Shown piece after piece: positions 36,766-45,463 of a DNA stretch of 64,000 nt; positions within the stretch are counted from its first letter, which is position 1, and every line of letters starts with the position of its first letter. The stretch lies in assembly GCF_024347495.1 (NCBI RefSeq), contig NZ_AP025491.1, positions 868,001 to 932,000 of the forward strand. Reading direction: 5' to 3'. The notes below the pieces were generated by a model. It saw only the letters and a list, made by a program, of their open reading frames with translations, did not search any database and was not told the DNA's origin. The stretch is from Vibrio gallaecicus (GTDB taxonomy: Bacteria; Pseudomonadota; Gammaproteobacteria; Enterobacterales; Vibrionaceae). The translations under genes and the position numbers were made by a program.

Positions 36766-36890
36766 ACCTAACGCCCAATTAAGTAGCTGACAACGCTACC
36801 AATACACTCAAACTTACCACCTAAATCACTGAAGCTAAACCAAGCTAAAAATGCCAAGCGTTGACAGTCTGCTTAAATTACTTGTTAGGC
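36766..36890 (-). repeat. attC41 (class II)
   Basis: Right arm cttaaattacttgtta; follows Nudix copy 1. Confidence 0.92.
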
Positions 36891-37298
36891 AAATTCTCCA
36901 ATGTCTACGGAGTCTTTCAATAAGTTAGTCAACGGGAGGAATAAAGGCTCTGGGAGCTCATCTAAATTGAACCACTTCCACTGCTTACATTTTTCAGGCT
37001 CAGTTATCTGAGGCTCACCAATTGAGCAAGACGTTACGACAAATAAGGTCACATAATGTTTATTCTCTTTTTCGAAAATATCATTAGTAAAACCTAGATT
37101 TTTTAATGAGTTGACAACTAATCCTGTCTCTTCAAAAGTTTTACGCTTTGCACATTCTTCGATACTTTCACCCAACTCCAGATGCCCTCCTGGAGTTGCC
37201 CATGTATGAGCTCCATGAGAGCCTATACGCTCTCCAAGTAATACACGTCCGTCTCGTAAAATAACCGCAGCCACACCAACTCGTACTTCCTTATTCAT
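36885..37298 (-). CDS. Nudix hydrolase, copy 1 (altered Nudix box)
   Basis: A 137-residue Nudix-fold protein; members hydrolyse nucleoside diphosphate derivatives. The box reads GGHLELGESIEECAKRKTFEETGL, where the REUXEE core has Lys in place of its first Glu (KT instead of ET after the Arg). Copy 2 at 59641 has the normal RETFEE. Since that glutamate helps bind metal, this copy is probably impaired. ATG follows AAGGAG. Confidence 0.88.
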   Translation of the reverse strand: MNKEVRVGVAAVILRDGRVLLGERIGSHGAHTWATPGGHLELGESIEECAKRKTFEETGLVVNSLKNLGFTNDIFEKENKHYVTLFVVTSCSIGEPQITEPEKCKQWKWFNLDELPEPLFLPLTNLLKDSVDIGEFA

Positions 37299-37325
37299 TC
37301 AAAACTCCTTTATGGATACCAAGTT

Positions 37326-37452
37326 GCCTAACGCCGCGTTAAGTAGTGAGCAACGCGACCACCTAACCTAAACCATTACACCATAAACACAATACTCGAC
37401 TTGAACTGAGAATGCCGAGCGTTGGGAATCTGTCTTAAACGCCTTGTTAGTT
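37326..37452 (-). repeat. attC42 (class I)
   Basis: Right arm cttaaacgccttgtta; follows the DUF6572 gene. Confidence 0.92.
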
Positions 37453-37770
37453 GTAATTCCCCAATTCGTGCGTAAGACTAAAGCCTGCATCACTTACTAC
37501 CTTTGAGACTAGAGCAATGAATTTTTCAGCTTCGTAGTTGGGCTGGTATTTAGAAACAAGCCTGATTTCAAAAAGCTTGCCCTTTGCTGTAGGGTATTGT
37601 TGCAATATTTCACCAGATTCAATAAATGATAAATAAAGATTTAGTTTATCTTGCAATACTAATAACTTTTCATTTTTATCATCCCACTTTAAATGGTCAG
37701 ATATCACCAAAATCACTTTTTCATCGTCATGTGCAATAACATCTACTTTATCGAGTTGCTCAATCGTCAT
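37447..37770 (-). CDS. DUF6572 protein
   Basis: A 107-residue cytosolic protein with the DUF6572 pattern throughout: LDKVDVIAHDDEKVILVISDHLKWDD, LLVLQDKLNLYLSFIESGEI, YPTAKGKLFEIRLVSKYQP. The family often occurs with polymorphic-toxin immunity clusters, but its activity is not known. The stop overlaps the attC core. Confidence 0.85.
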   Translation of the reverse strand: MTIEQLDKVDVIAHDDEKVILVISDHLKWDDKNEKLLVLQDKLNLYLSFIESGEILQQYPTAKGKLFEIRLVSKYQPNYEAEKFIALVSKVVSDAGFSLTHELGNYN

Positions 37771-37784
37771 TTTTCATCCTTAAC

Positions 37785-37909
37785 AACTAACGCCCAATTA
37801 AGTAGCTGACAACGCTACCAATACACTCAAATTTAACACCAAAATCACTGAAGCTAAACCGAACTGAAAATGCCAAGCGTTGGCAGTCTGCTTAAATTGT
37901 TTGTTATGT
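37785..37909 (-). repeat. attC43 (class II)
   Basis: Right arm ends tgtttgtta; follows a two-helix membrane gene. Confidence 0.92.
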
Positions 37910-38182
37910 GACATTTCTACGTTGTGACTCTTTTTGATATTTTGACTCTCTATGAAGCCAAATCCCCCAATATACGAAGAACATGAAAGCTGAGAAAACA
38001 AAATAATTAAGAACTTGTTCGCTTAAATATTGGAAAAGAGTTTCAGCCGGTGACGATGAATACTGAAAAAGTACATTGAATAAGATGTAGAACATAGTTA
38101 TCAAAAAGCAGCTTTTGGAGATCCAAGTAAGAAAACCCTGCTCCCTTACTTTTTGCCAGTGTTCGAACATTTTATTTTTCAT
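37904..38182 (-). CDS. Small two-helix membrane protein
   Basis: AAGGTG precedes the ATG. The 92-residue product has two hydrophobic helices (about 21-40 and 57-75) and basic, charged ends (HRESKYQKESQRR), so both ends probably face the cytoplasm. No family recognised. Confidence 0.65.
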   Translation of the reverse strand: MKNKMFEHWQKVREQGFLTWISKSCFLITMFYILFNVLFQYSSSPAETLFQYLSEQVLNYFVFSAFMFFVYWGIWLHRESKYQKESQRRNVT

Positions 38183-38257
38183 ACAACACCTTATTTACCG
38201 ATAATATAATTCTAAATTCTCATAACATTACGGATCTATCGACTTTTTCAACTTGTC

Positions 38258-38382
38258 ACATAACGCCCAATTAAGTAGCTGACAACGCTACCAATACACT
38301 CAAACCTACCACCGAAATCACTGAAGCTAAACCGAGTTGAGAATGCAAAGCGTTGACAGTCTGCTTAAATTGCTTGTTAGAA
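38258..38382 (-). repeat. attC44 (class II)
   Basis: Follows the TolA-C-like lipoprotein gene. Confidence 0.93.
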
Positions 38383-38387
38383 CTGTA

Positions 38388-38753
38388 CTACAGAGCAATT
38401 GTAAGTTGGATTTCCATTAGGTTTTTAGCTAACTCCTCGTTTGCTGGCATTGGGAATACGCCTACAGCTTTCACAGCTTTTTCACTGCGCTCACATAGTT
38501 TCTCATAACCACTTGTACTTATTTCTGTAACATTGCCATGCTCACTTAAATGTATATTAAGCGTACAACTCTTACCTTCAAGCCCATCAGACAAAATCAA
38601 TTCATTCTGAATCATTTGGGTATAGATTTGCCCATGTTTATTTAGCTCAGACGGGGCTAACTTGCCTATACTGCTATTGCTTTGAACAGCACAGCCAGAG
38701 ATCACAAACACCATACTTGCAGCTATACAAATATATCGAAATGGAGCCTTCAT
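38388..38753 (-). CDS. Lipoprotein with TolA C-terminal-like domain
   Basis: A lipoprotein signal with lipobox VISGC (Cys21) precedes a domain of about 80 residues like the C-terminal domain of TolA/TonB proteins: YTQMIQNELI, a KSCTLNIHLSEHGNVTEI strand pair, SGYEKLCERSEKAVKAV and VFPMP. The two cysteines probably form the conserved disulfide. It would sit in the periplasm. The TolA domain is the receptor used by filamentous phage and colicins, so a decoy role is conceivable but speculative. Confidence 0.8.
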   Translation of the reverse strand: MKAPFRYICIAASMVFVISGCAVQSNSSIGKLAPSELNKHGQIYTQMIQNELILSDGLEGKSCTLNIHLSEHGNVTEISTSGYEKLCERSEKAVKAVGVFPMPANEELAKNLMEIQLTIAL

Positions 38754-38772
38754 CCTATTTATCCCCTAAAAG

Positions 38773-38900
38773 TTCTAACGCCGCATTAAGTGGTGAACAA
38801 CGCGACCACCCAAGCCTAAACCTTGCCACATCTAACACTGAAGCTGACCTAAACTTAAATTGCCAAGCGTTGAGAATCCGTCTTAAATGCCTTGTTATGT
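38773..38900 (-). repeat. attC45 (class I/V intermediate)
   Basis: Arms gccgcattaagtggtgaac / cttaaatgccttgtta; follows the 98-residue gene. Confidence 0.9.
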
Positions 38901-38903
38901 GAA

Positions 38904-39200
38904 TTACCAACCTCCAACTTTTAGCTTCTCTGTCGCAGCTTTAAGTTCTTCTCTTGTTAAACCAATAATAGTTTGGAAGTCTCTATCATCTAAACCAAAA
39001 CCTAGATTATTAGCATTTAACGCATTAATGATACCTCCTAGCTCCTTCACTGTTAGCTCGTTTGGAGATACTTCTTGTACTGCTAGGCTCAGTTTGTCAG
39101 CGACAGCACTTATACTCGGATGTACCACGACTATCTCATCAGAATTTTCTAACTCTCTGAGTGCTTTTAATAACGCTTCTTTTACTACCGACTCGTTCAT
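38904..39200 (-). CDS. Hypothetical protein, 98 residues
   Basis: A small, acidic, helical soluble protein with ALLKALRELENSDEIVV at the start and GLTREELKAATEKLKVGGW at the end. The ribosome-binding site is weak. No family recognised. Confidence 0.6.
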   Translation of the reverse strand: MNESVVKEALLKALRELENSDEIVVVHPSISAVADKLSLAVQEVSPNELTVKELGGIINALNANNLGFGLDDRDFQTIIGLTREELKAATEKLKVGGW

Positions 39201-39211
39201 ATTCTATACTC

Positions 39212-39336
39212 ACATAACGCCCAATTAAGTAGCTGACAACGCTACCAATGCACTCAAACCTACCACCGAAATCAATGAAGCTAAACCGAGTTGAAAATGC
39301 CAAGCGTTGACAGTCTGCTTAAATTGCTTGTTATGT
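39212..39336 (-). repeat. attC46 (class II)
   Basis: Follows the zinc-ribbon gene. Confidence 0.93.
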
Positions 39337-39591
39337 GCGTAACCTTTGTGCCGTAATGAATTGTTCATAGCACTCATTACACAACCAAGTACTTCCACCA
39401 TAGTAATAGCCAAACCCAGACTCTTCATCAAATGTGTGGAATATTGTCCAGTAACATATTAAACAATGCTCGTGCTCACCTGAGTTAGAGTATTTTTTAA
39501 ATACCCAATTCTGCTGGCTTGCCCAATCGACGTTATCTTGAATATCCTCAAATTTCCATTTACTTCCGTGAATTATGACTTTTTGAGCCAC
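39331..39591 (-). CDS. Small zinc-ribbon protein
   Basis: GTG start behind AGGAGG. In the 86-residue product HEHCLIC and WLCNEC, about 28 residues apart, make a four-cysteine zinc ribbon, preceded by a WASQQNWVFKKY segment. Such proteins are frequent in integron cassettes; a role is unknown. Confidence 0.75.
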   Translation of the reverse strand: MAQKVIIHGSKWKFEDIQDNVDWASQQNWVFKKYSNSGEHEHCLICYWTIFHTFDEESGFGYYYGGSTWLCNECYEQFITAQRLRT

Positions 39592-39606
39592 ATATACCTC
39601 CTAAGC

Positions 39607-39703
39607 TCATAACGCCGCATTAAGGTGTGAGCAGCGCTTGGCTATATTTGAGCGAAGCGAAAGCGCCAAGCGTTGCGAATCACTCTTAAATGCTTTGTTA
39701 TAT
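39607..39703 (-). repeat. attC47 (class IV)
   Basis: 97 bp; follows the NTF2-like gene. Confidence 0.93.
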
Positions 39704-39743
39704 GTAGGGTACACAACCCAAAACTCTACAACTTAAGCAATAA

Positions 39744-40115
39744 TTACAGCAGTTCAAACTTTTCACATGGAGTTCCTTGATGATATTTCATCTGCCAACC
39801 TTGACCAGTGAACACCCAGATCGACGAGCGCTTAGAAAACCCGCTAACTTCACCTGATTTTGAAACCCATGCTGATTTATATAGAAGTAGCTGAACTGTA
39901 GGTTCTAACAAGATACACTCAAAATCTTGAGAGTGGATATAACCATTTGAAGGTTCTTCACTTTGCATCACTCCCAAAATAGAAAAGTAATCAAAACTAC
40001 ACCCCGAACGCCCAACTTCTTTAAAGCTCGAATGAAGCAACCTTGCTACTTCATTGGGATCTTGCCTAATTTCATACTGATGTAGCGCAATTTCCTGTTC
40101 AATTAGAACTTCCAT
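39744..40115 (-). CDS. DUF4440 (NTF2-like) protein
   Basis: Started at the ATG of MEVLIEQEIALHQYE behind GGAGA. The 123-residue protein has the DUF4440 order: an N-terminal helix, RLLHSSFKEVGRSG, a beta sheet, and the terminal SSIWVFTGQGWQMKYHQGTP. NTF2-fold proteins bind small ligands or act as isomerase-like enzymes; the ligand is unknown. Confidence 0.85.
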   Translation of the reverse strand: MEVLIEQEIALHQYEIRQDPNEVARLLHSSFKEVGRSGCSFDYFSILGVMQSEEPSNGYIHSQDFECILLEPTVQLLLYKSAWVSKSGEVSGFSKRSSIWVFTGQGWQMKYHQGTPCEKFELL

Positions 40116-40138
40116 TATTTCTCCAATGCTGAAAAAAC

Positions 40139-40264
40139 ATATAACGCCCAATTAAGGTGTGAGGCACGCTAACACGACACTCGATTTGAACACCTTAATC
40201 ATTAAACTTGACCCAAACCCAAAATGCCAAGCATGCTGAATCACTCTTAAATTGTTTGTTATGT
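40139..40264 (-). repeat. attC48 (class VII)
   Basis: Follows the 191-residue gene. Confidence 0.9.
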
Positions 40265-40834
40265 CTCTTGCGGCATTGCACACAATGTTGATGACCAGTT
40301 TCCAAAACCTAACTCATACACATCTTCAAGTGTCTTCACGTACTGAGCGGTTTTTAGCATGCCCAGAAATACGTTAAAACCCTTTCTTGGCTGCTCTTCA
40401 TGCAATAGTTCGACAATGTATGAAGCCATCGGTGCAAAATCTTGTACTTCTTTTAAGAGTTGTTGATTTTGACCTTCAAAATCCGGGCTTTCCATGTCAT
40501 AAATTTCCGCACATTCGAGCAAGAAATAACGCTCTGAAGATGAATGAGACTCTAAAAATGCGAGTGTTTCTTCAATTAACGGCACACTATCCTTTCTTTT
40601 AATTTTTGCTACAAAATCTTTTAATGTAGCGACTCCCCCAGAGAAATCCCCTATTAGCGCAATGTGTTCATCATCTTCAAAAACCTGAGATTGAAAAGTC
40701 TGAGTCTGACTAGAAACTAAGATTTTATACAATACGGGTATATCATAGCTCCACTCAGATATACCCTTAAAATTACATAACCCATTTCCATTAGGGTTCT
40801 TTTCACATGTATATAAATATGCTCGATTTGCCAT
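40259..40834 (-). CDS. Hypothetical protein, DUF7822-like
   Basis: AAGGAGG sets the start at the ATG of MANRAYLYTCE. The 191-residue soluble protein has ISEWSYDIPVLYKILVS, an IALIGDFSGGVATLKDF segment and a helical C-terminal half. It belongs to a family I know only as a large uncharacterised group (ANRAYLY start). No catalytic motif is evident. Confidence 0.65.
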   Translation of the reverse strand: MANRAYLYTCEKNPNGNGLCNFKGISEWSYDIPVLYKILVSSQTQTFQSQVFEDDEHIALIGDFSGGVATLKDFVAKIKRKDSVPLIEETLAFLESHSSSERYFLLECAEIYDMESPDFEGQNQQLLKEVQDFAPMASYIVELLHEEQPRKGFNVFLGMLKTAQYVKTLEDVYELGFGNWSSTLCAMPQET

Positions 40835-40849
40835 AAATTCCTCCTTGAG

Positions 40850-40946
40850 ACATAACGCCGCATTAAGGTGTGAGCGACGCTTGGCTATACTTGAGCGAAG
40901 CGAAAACGGCAAGCGTTGCGAATCACTCTTAAATGCTTTGTTATAC
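40850..40946 (-). repeat. attC49 (class IV)
   Basis: Nearly identical to attC6, in keeping with the duplicated PhzF cassette. Confidence 0.93.
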
Positions 40947-41750
40947 GACTGGTACCTGTAGAGTCCCTTTAATGACTGTCACTGCTGAGCCTATTAACTT
41001 CGTACGCCCATTAGATAAAAGTTCGGTAGTAACATAACCACCTCGTTCAGATGCCTGATAGCCTTGTAGGTTTAACTTACCCAGCTTTCCTGACCAATAA
41101 ACGGTTAAAGCACAATGCGCAGAACCTGTAACGGAGTCTTCATTTACACCTACCCAAGGTGCAAAGTACCTTGAAACAAAATCTAACTCGTTACTATTTG
41201 AACTTGTAGTAACCAGAACTCCACGCCCCTTGGTTTGTTTCATTGCCTCAAAGTTTGGCTGGAGGTTTAGTAATGTTTCCTCACTATCAACTTCAATGAA
41301 AACCTTCGAATCAAAGCTACCAAAGGAAACTATTTTACATGCCTCTACGCCTAAATTATCCAAGAGCACCTGACAGGGAGCAATGTCGAATTGAAGGGTT
41401 GGTGACGGGAAATCCAGTTCAATTGTCGATTCGTTAACTAGTGCAGTTAAGGTACCAGACAAGGTTTCAAAATTAACTGTATCCTGCGTACTTACTTGCC
41501 CCCTTTCTTTAAGGACATGAGCAACAGCAAGAGTTCCGTGACCACATAGCTTTACCTCCGCCTTCGGAGTAAACCACTTCAGCGTCATATCAGAAAGCGA
41601 TAGAAAAGCCGTTTCGGACACAGCCATTTCTTCAGCAATTGATAGCATTAAGCTTTCACTTAAGCCATTGTTTGTTATACAGACCCCAGCGGGATTACCT
41701 TTGAATGCTTCACTTGTAAATGAATCAACCTGATAGATATCTAAGTCCAT
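40941..41750 (-). CDS. PhzF-family isomerase/epimerase, copy 2
   Basis: Protein identical to copy 1 at 14429 (269 residues, E46 and both glycine-rich motifs intact). A synonymous change near the 3' end (Leu codon) and different upstream attC classes (I/V here, II for copy 1) show that only the gene plus its own attC was duplicated, as expected for cassette excision and reinsertion. Confidence 0.9.
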   Translation of the reverse strand: MDLDIYQVDSFTSEAFKGNPAGVCITNNGLSESLMLSIAEEMAVSETAFLSLSDMTLKWFTPKAEVKLCGHGTLAVAHVLKERGQVSTQDTVNFETLSGTLTALVNESTIELDFPSPTLQFDIAPCQVLLDNLGVEACKIVSFGSFDSKVFIEVDSEETLLNLQPNFEAMKQTKGRGVLVTTSSNSNELDFVSRYFAPWVGVNEDSVTGSAHCALTVYWSGKLGKLNLQGYQASERGGYVTTELLSNGRTKLIGSAVTVIKGTLQVPVV

Positions 41751-41775
41751 TTAGTTCTCCTAATTCTATAAAGTC

Positions 41776-41903
41776 GTATAACGCCGCATTAAGTGGTGAG
41801 CAACGCAGACCACCAAACCTAAAGTATTGTGCCGTAAACACTAAAACTGAAGCAAACCAAAAATGCCGAGCGTTGGGAATCCATCTTAAACGCTTTGTTA
41901 GCC
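41776..41903 (-). repeat. attC50 (class I/V intermediate)
   Basis: Left arm gccgcattaagtggtgagc, right arm cttaaacgctttgtta; follows the GNAT gene with a stop. Confidence 0.9.
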
Positions 41904-42383
41904 GTACATTGCCCAACGAAAATACGGACGCTGATTATCCATACGCTCGACTTCTGCACCTAACTTTTTGTAGAACTCGTGTGCTCTGGTGTTATAAGGG
42001 CTAGCAGTCCATGAAATGTGAGAAGTTAACGACTCTTCAGCAACCATTTTCAAAGCATGCATAAGTTCAGCACCGTACCCCTTTGAGCGATTCTTACCGA
42101 CAACTAGAAGGTCATCAAGCCAAATAGACGGCTCACCACGAAAGGAGGAATAACGATAATGAAATAAGGCGAACCCCTGAGCTTCGCCATCGACCTCCAA
42201 TAACAAAGCGTGAGCAAACGGATAATCACCAAATAAAGTTCGTTCAATCTTCTGTTTAGTCGTAGAGATTTCGCCGTCGAACCCTTTCATACTTCAGTCA
42301 AACTCTGCTTTGTATCCAATAAGTTCTAACAACTTACCGGAGTCTTGCTTGATCGCTTTCCTTACGTTCACTTTGTTCTCCAT
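41898..42383 (-). pseudogene. GNAT acetyltransferase gene with in-frame stop
   Basis: From ATG 42383 (or GTG 42371, which fits GGAGA better) the frame reads MENKVNVRKAIKQDSGKLL... to a TGA at codon 30 (42294-42296), then continues in the same frame to the normal end. TGA could be CGA changed by one base. The restored 161-residue enzyme has LDDLLVVGKNRSKGYGAELM and ASPYNTRAHEFYKKLGA. A downstream ATG at 42290 could give a 130-residue product lacking the first strand and helix. Confidence 0.8.
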
Positions 42384-42403
42384 AACTAAAATTTGTACTT
42401 GTC

Positions 42404-42528
42404 GGCTAACGCCGCGTTAAGTGGTGAGCAACGCTGCCACCACACTCAAATTGGACGCCGTAAACACTGAATTAGACCCAAACCAAAAATGCCAAGCGTG
42501 GGGAATCACTCTTAAATTGTTTGTTATA
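42404..42528 (-). repeat. attC51 (chimeric, class I left / class VII right)
   Basis: Left arm gccgcgttaagtggtgagc, right arm cttaaattgtttgtta; the two arms do not complement each other as in other sites. Confidence 0.85.
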
Positions 42529-43401
42529 TCGTTGCTAATTTTGGAGAAAAACCTATCGTTTTAATTGTCTCGAACAACCAATTTTGCGTTTCAATGATAT
42601 CTTCAGATGAAAAATCATCCCCATCGTAACGAGCGCTTGGAGAACAAGTAATGGCATCAAACTTATCAGAGCTAAGCTGCTCGTTATAATGTTTGTTAAA
42701 CGCATTGACTAGTTTGTGGATGCTGTGACCATATTTGTCTTTTAGACGTTTTTCAGAGATACCAGCCTTTAAAAGCTAAGCCTTAAGTATCTTCTCCGCA
42801 CATTGTGAATACGCCCATCGAGCTTGCCCATAATTCATTGTATTGGTCTGTAACTGCACGGTTATTGTCTTAAGGTCTGCTTCTATAGCTTGGCAGAATG
42901 GTATTTTTGCGATTCGCCAACCAGATAGAATTTCGAATGATTCGAGAGCACTGCTAAATGATGCCATTAACGAACTCAATTCAGCGTCGGTTAAAGAATT
43001 CACATAAGCTTGCGTCATATTAGATGACATACGCATTATATTTGTCTCGTTATGAGCACCACAAACTGTCAAATTTTTATCGATGAAAAAGTTACATGTA
43101 CCAACAAAGTTTGTCACACGATAATGCCACAAGTCTCCTCTGATTTTTTGATAGAAGAAGCCAAATCAGAATTGAAAGACCGAAGTTTACCGTACTTAGC
43201 ATCATACCAGTCGTGCAACCATACACAAAGTTGATTACCCATTTCGTTATTGGGAAGAAGTGATTTCGGTGACAACGGAATTGGAACATTTCCAAAGTAT
43301 GCACTGACCTCTCCAACGGCTTCCATATAACGGAGCTTAATGGGCACGCCCTGTGTGATAAGGCGTTCATCTATCTCTTCGAAGATATCATTAATGACCA
43401 C
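42523..43401 (-). pseudogene. HEPN-type gene broken by a frameshift and a stop
   Basis: Three open pieces join into one protein of about 292 residues. A base is missing in the T-run at 43144-43149 (SIKKIRGDLWHYRVTNF after repair), and an in-frame TAG at 42776-42778 interrupts AEKILKA-x-LLKAGISE, where Tyr is usual. The C-terminal part (KAYLLKAG...KYGHSIHKLV) is HEPN-like, as in nucleotidyltransferase-associated or stand-alone HEPN proteins. GTG 43401 follows GGAG. Confidence 0.7.
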
Positions 43402-43427
43402 TTTTTTACTCCACTAAGACCTCCAAG

Positions 43428-43552
43428 ATATAACGCCCAATTAAGTAGCTGACAACGCTACCAATACACTCAAATTTACCACCGAAATCACTGAAGCTAA
43501 ATCGAGCTGAAAATGCCAAGCGTTGGCAGTCTGCTTAAATTGCTTGTTATAT
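43428..43552 (-). repeat. attC52 (class II)
   Basis: Follows the second Nudix family gene. Confidence 0.93.
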
Positions 43553-43978
43553 GCACATAATTTCGACTTGCTTAATGCCGTCAGAGAATACTCTATGACA
43601 CTTAAAATCGACCTTACTTCCAATTTTATGCCAGAAGAAATTGAACTCATGTCCACCGTCATCTTGAGTAAAGAAACTCCAGTTATTCGATAGTTTGGGG
43701 GCTATTTCACAAAGTACAAAATGCCACAAATGATTTTGAAAACCGCTTTCCCAACAGCCGAGATAGTGAGTTCTCGATACGCTAGATAACCCAGATTCTT
43801 CTTCCAGTTCTCTCAAGGCGGCACTTTCAATAGAAATATCCGACAATTCTAGTGTGCCTTTAACCAACTGAACATCAGCTAATGGGTGTTCAAACAGTAG
43901 TAACTCGAGATTGTTTCCTGATTTTCTAAGCACTACAGGGCAGACTTTGACTTCCCTCTTTCGGATTCTTTCTTCCAT
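43547..43978 (-). CDS. Nudix hydrolase
   Basis: A 143-residue Nudix protein, unrelated at close range to the two copies at 36885 and 59641. The box is KGTLELSDISIESAALRELEEESGL with an intact RELEEE core; the spacing before it is slightly unusual (Ser-Asp in place of Gly-Glu). VVLRKSGNNLELLLFEHP fits the first strands. Substrate unknown. Confidence 0.85.
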   Translation of the reverse strand: MEERIRKREVKVCPVVLRKSGNNLELLLFEHPLADVQLVKGTLELSDISIESAALRELEEESGLSSVSRTHYLGCWESGFQNHLWHFVLCEIAPKLSNNWSFFTQDDGGHEFNFFWHKIGSKVDFKCHRVFSDGIKQVEIMCI

Positions 43979-43993
43979 TGAACTATCCCGTGC

Positions 43994-44118
43994 ATATAAC
44001 GCCTAATTCAGTAGCTGACAACGCTACCAATGCACTCAAATTTACCACCTAAATCACTGAAGCTAAACCGAGCTGAAAATGCCAAGCGTTGGCAGTCTGC
44101 TTAAATTGCTTGTTAGGT
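43994..44118 (-). repeat. attC53 (class II variant)
   Basis: Left arm gcctaattcagtagctgac; follows the intact beta-barrel gene. Confidence 0.92.
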
Positions 44119-44131
44119 TAATCCATGAAAA

Positions 44132-44716
44132 TCAAAACATATAAGCAAGGTGAACGTCAAAGCCACTCCCATCAAACTCTGCGCTGTTAGAAGCTACCTC
44201 ATAGTTTATATAGGTATATTTAGCACCAATTCCAAATCGACCTATAGCCAAAGGAGCAAAGGCATACTCATATTGAACTATCAAGCCAGCAGCATCTTTA
44301 AAATCTGCCGTTGAGTTACAGAGACCAGCAACGGAACACTCTAGTTCGACATTAGTATGATAAGTAACTCCTGCTCCTAGCTTATGACTTTCAAAGTTTC
44401 TAAAGAAAGATAGCTCAAATGGTATTTTGCTGAACGTAACCTCTCCGTTCGATGCCTCTATTGATTCTGATTTGTATCCTACAGTACCGCGGGTAGAAAA
44501 CTGATTTGAGAATTGGTAGTCTATTCCGCCAAAAAAAGAAAGTCCTTCGTTAGCATTGATTTCATCACTTTCCCCTGAGCTGTAAATACCTTGAAATAGC
44601 TCATCTCCACCAAAGCCATAGCCAATACCTAAAACTCCTGATAGATCTTTAGAATAAGCCGATGAAGATATCAGCAACCCCAGTAGTACAACTTGAGGAA
44701 CTACTTTTATTGTCAT
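44132..44716 (-). CDS. Outer-membrane beta-barrel protein, intact copy
   Basis: AAGGAG precedes the ATG. A signal peptide (VVLLGLLISSSAYS) leads into alternating beta strands (LGIGYGFGGDELF, FFGGIDYQFSNQF, LGAGVTYHTNVEL, IGAKYTYINYEV) ending with the terminal Phe (AYMF) typical of outer-membrane barrels. With 172 mature residues it would form an eight-stranded OmpA/OmpW-size barrel. A second, broken copy is at 50647. Confidence 0.82.
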   Translation of the reverse strand: MTIKVVPQVVLLGLLISSSAYSKDLSGVLGIGYGFGGDELFQGIYSSGESDEINANEGLSFFGGIDYQFSNQFSTRGTVGYKSESIEASNGEVTFSKIPFELSFFRNFESHKLGAGVTYHTNVELECSVAGLCNSTADFKDAAGLIVQYEYAFAPLAIGRFGIGAKYTYINYEVASNSAEFDGSGFDVHLAYMF

Positions 44717-44748
44717 TTGAACTCCTTGTTCTTTTATTAAAATTTAAA

Positions 44749-44873
44749 CCTAACGCCCTGTTAAGGTGTGAGCAACGCAATACCGAAGCCACCGCATACC
44801 ACTTTAAACACTAAACGCAACGCATAGTAAAAATGCCACGCGTTGCGAATCACTCTTAAACAGTTTGTTATAC
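44749..44873 (-). repeat. attC54 (class III)
   Basis: Follows the DUF6998 gene. Confidence 0.93.
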
Positions 44874-45323
44874 CCGTTTTTGAATTCGTTCACCTAGAGG
44901 AACTTCTGACGACAGTTCTTTTAGACGCTTATTTGGAAACGATAAGAGCTTTTCACCAAATCCCTTTCGATGAGAGTACTCTTTAGCGATATATGATCCA
45001 GGACCATTAAATATTTCTGTATAGGAACCATCCTGAGAAATTTTGATACCAATGTAGTAATCAGAAACCTTCTTAAAGGTTAACGAGTCTTTAAATGTTG
45101 CTTTTATCTGCACTTTTCGCCCGCACGGTGTTTCACCGTCATAATCTTTTTCCATGCAAGAATACAGCCAAAGATGATAATCTCTTTCAACAATCGTTTC
45201 ACCAATATCCCCAACCAAACGACCATCAATAGTAAACTCTTTCTTCGGTTGAGCTTTTCTCAGGAGCTCTATCCCCGAGAAGATATCTTTTAGAGCAGCC
45301 TCAATTAGCTCTTGTTTCGCCAT
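44868..45323 (-). CDS. DUF6998 protein
   Basis: GGGAGAAAG sets the start at the ATG of MAKQELIEA. The 151-residue protein shows LVGDIGETIVERDYHLWLY, CGRKVQIKATF and EIFNGPGSYI, which match DUF6998. The E...VQIK arrangement resembles a PD-(D/E)xK nuclease core, so the family may be nuclease-like; this is inference. Confidence 0.8.
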   Translation of the reverse strand: MAKQELIEAALKDIFSGIELLRKAQPKKEFTIDGRLVGDIGETIVERDYHLWLYSCMEKDYDGETPCGRKVQIKATFKDSLTFKKVSDYYIGIKISQDGSYTEIFNGPGSYIAKEYSHRKGFGEKLLSFPNKRLKELSSEVPLGERIQKRV

Positions 45324-45338
45324 GCTTTCTCCCAAAGG

Positions 45339-45463
45339 GTATAACGCCCAATTAAGTAGCTGACAACGCTACCAATATACTTAAACCTACCACCGAAATC
45401 ACTGAAACCAATCCGAACTGGAAATGCCAAGCGTTGGCAGTCTGCTTAAATTGCTTGTTATGT
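45339..45463 (-). repeat. attC55 (class II)
   Basis: Follows a GNAT gene. Confidence 0.93.

Noticed and set aside
37798..39431. Short frames ending in NKQFKQT-NAWHFQ and similar
   Set aside because: They are translations of class II attC sequence (also at 43441-43662), recur wherever that class occurs, and lack ribosome-binding sites.
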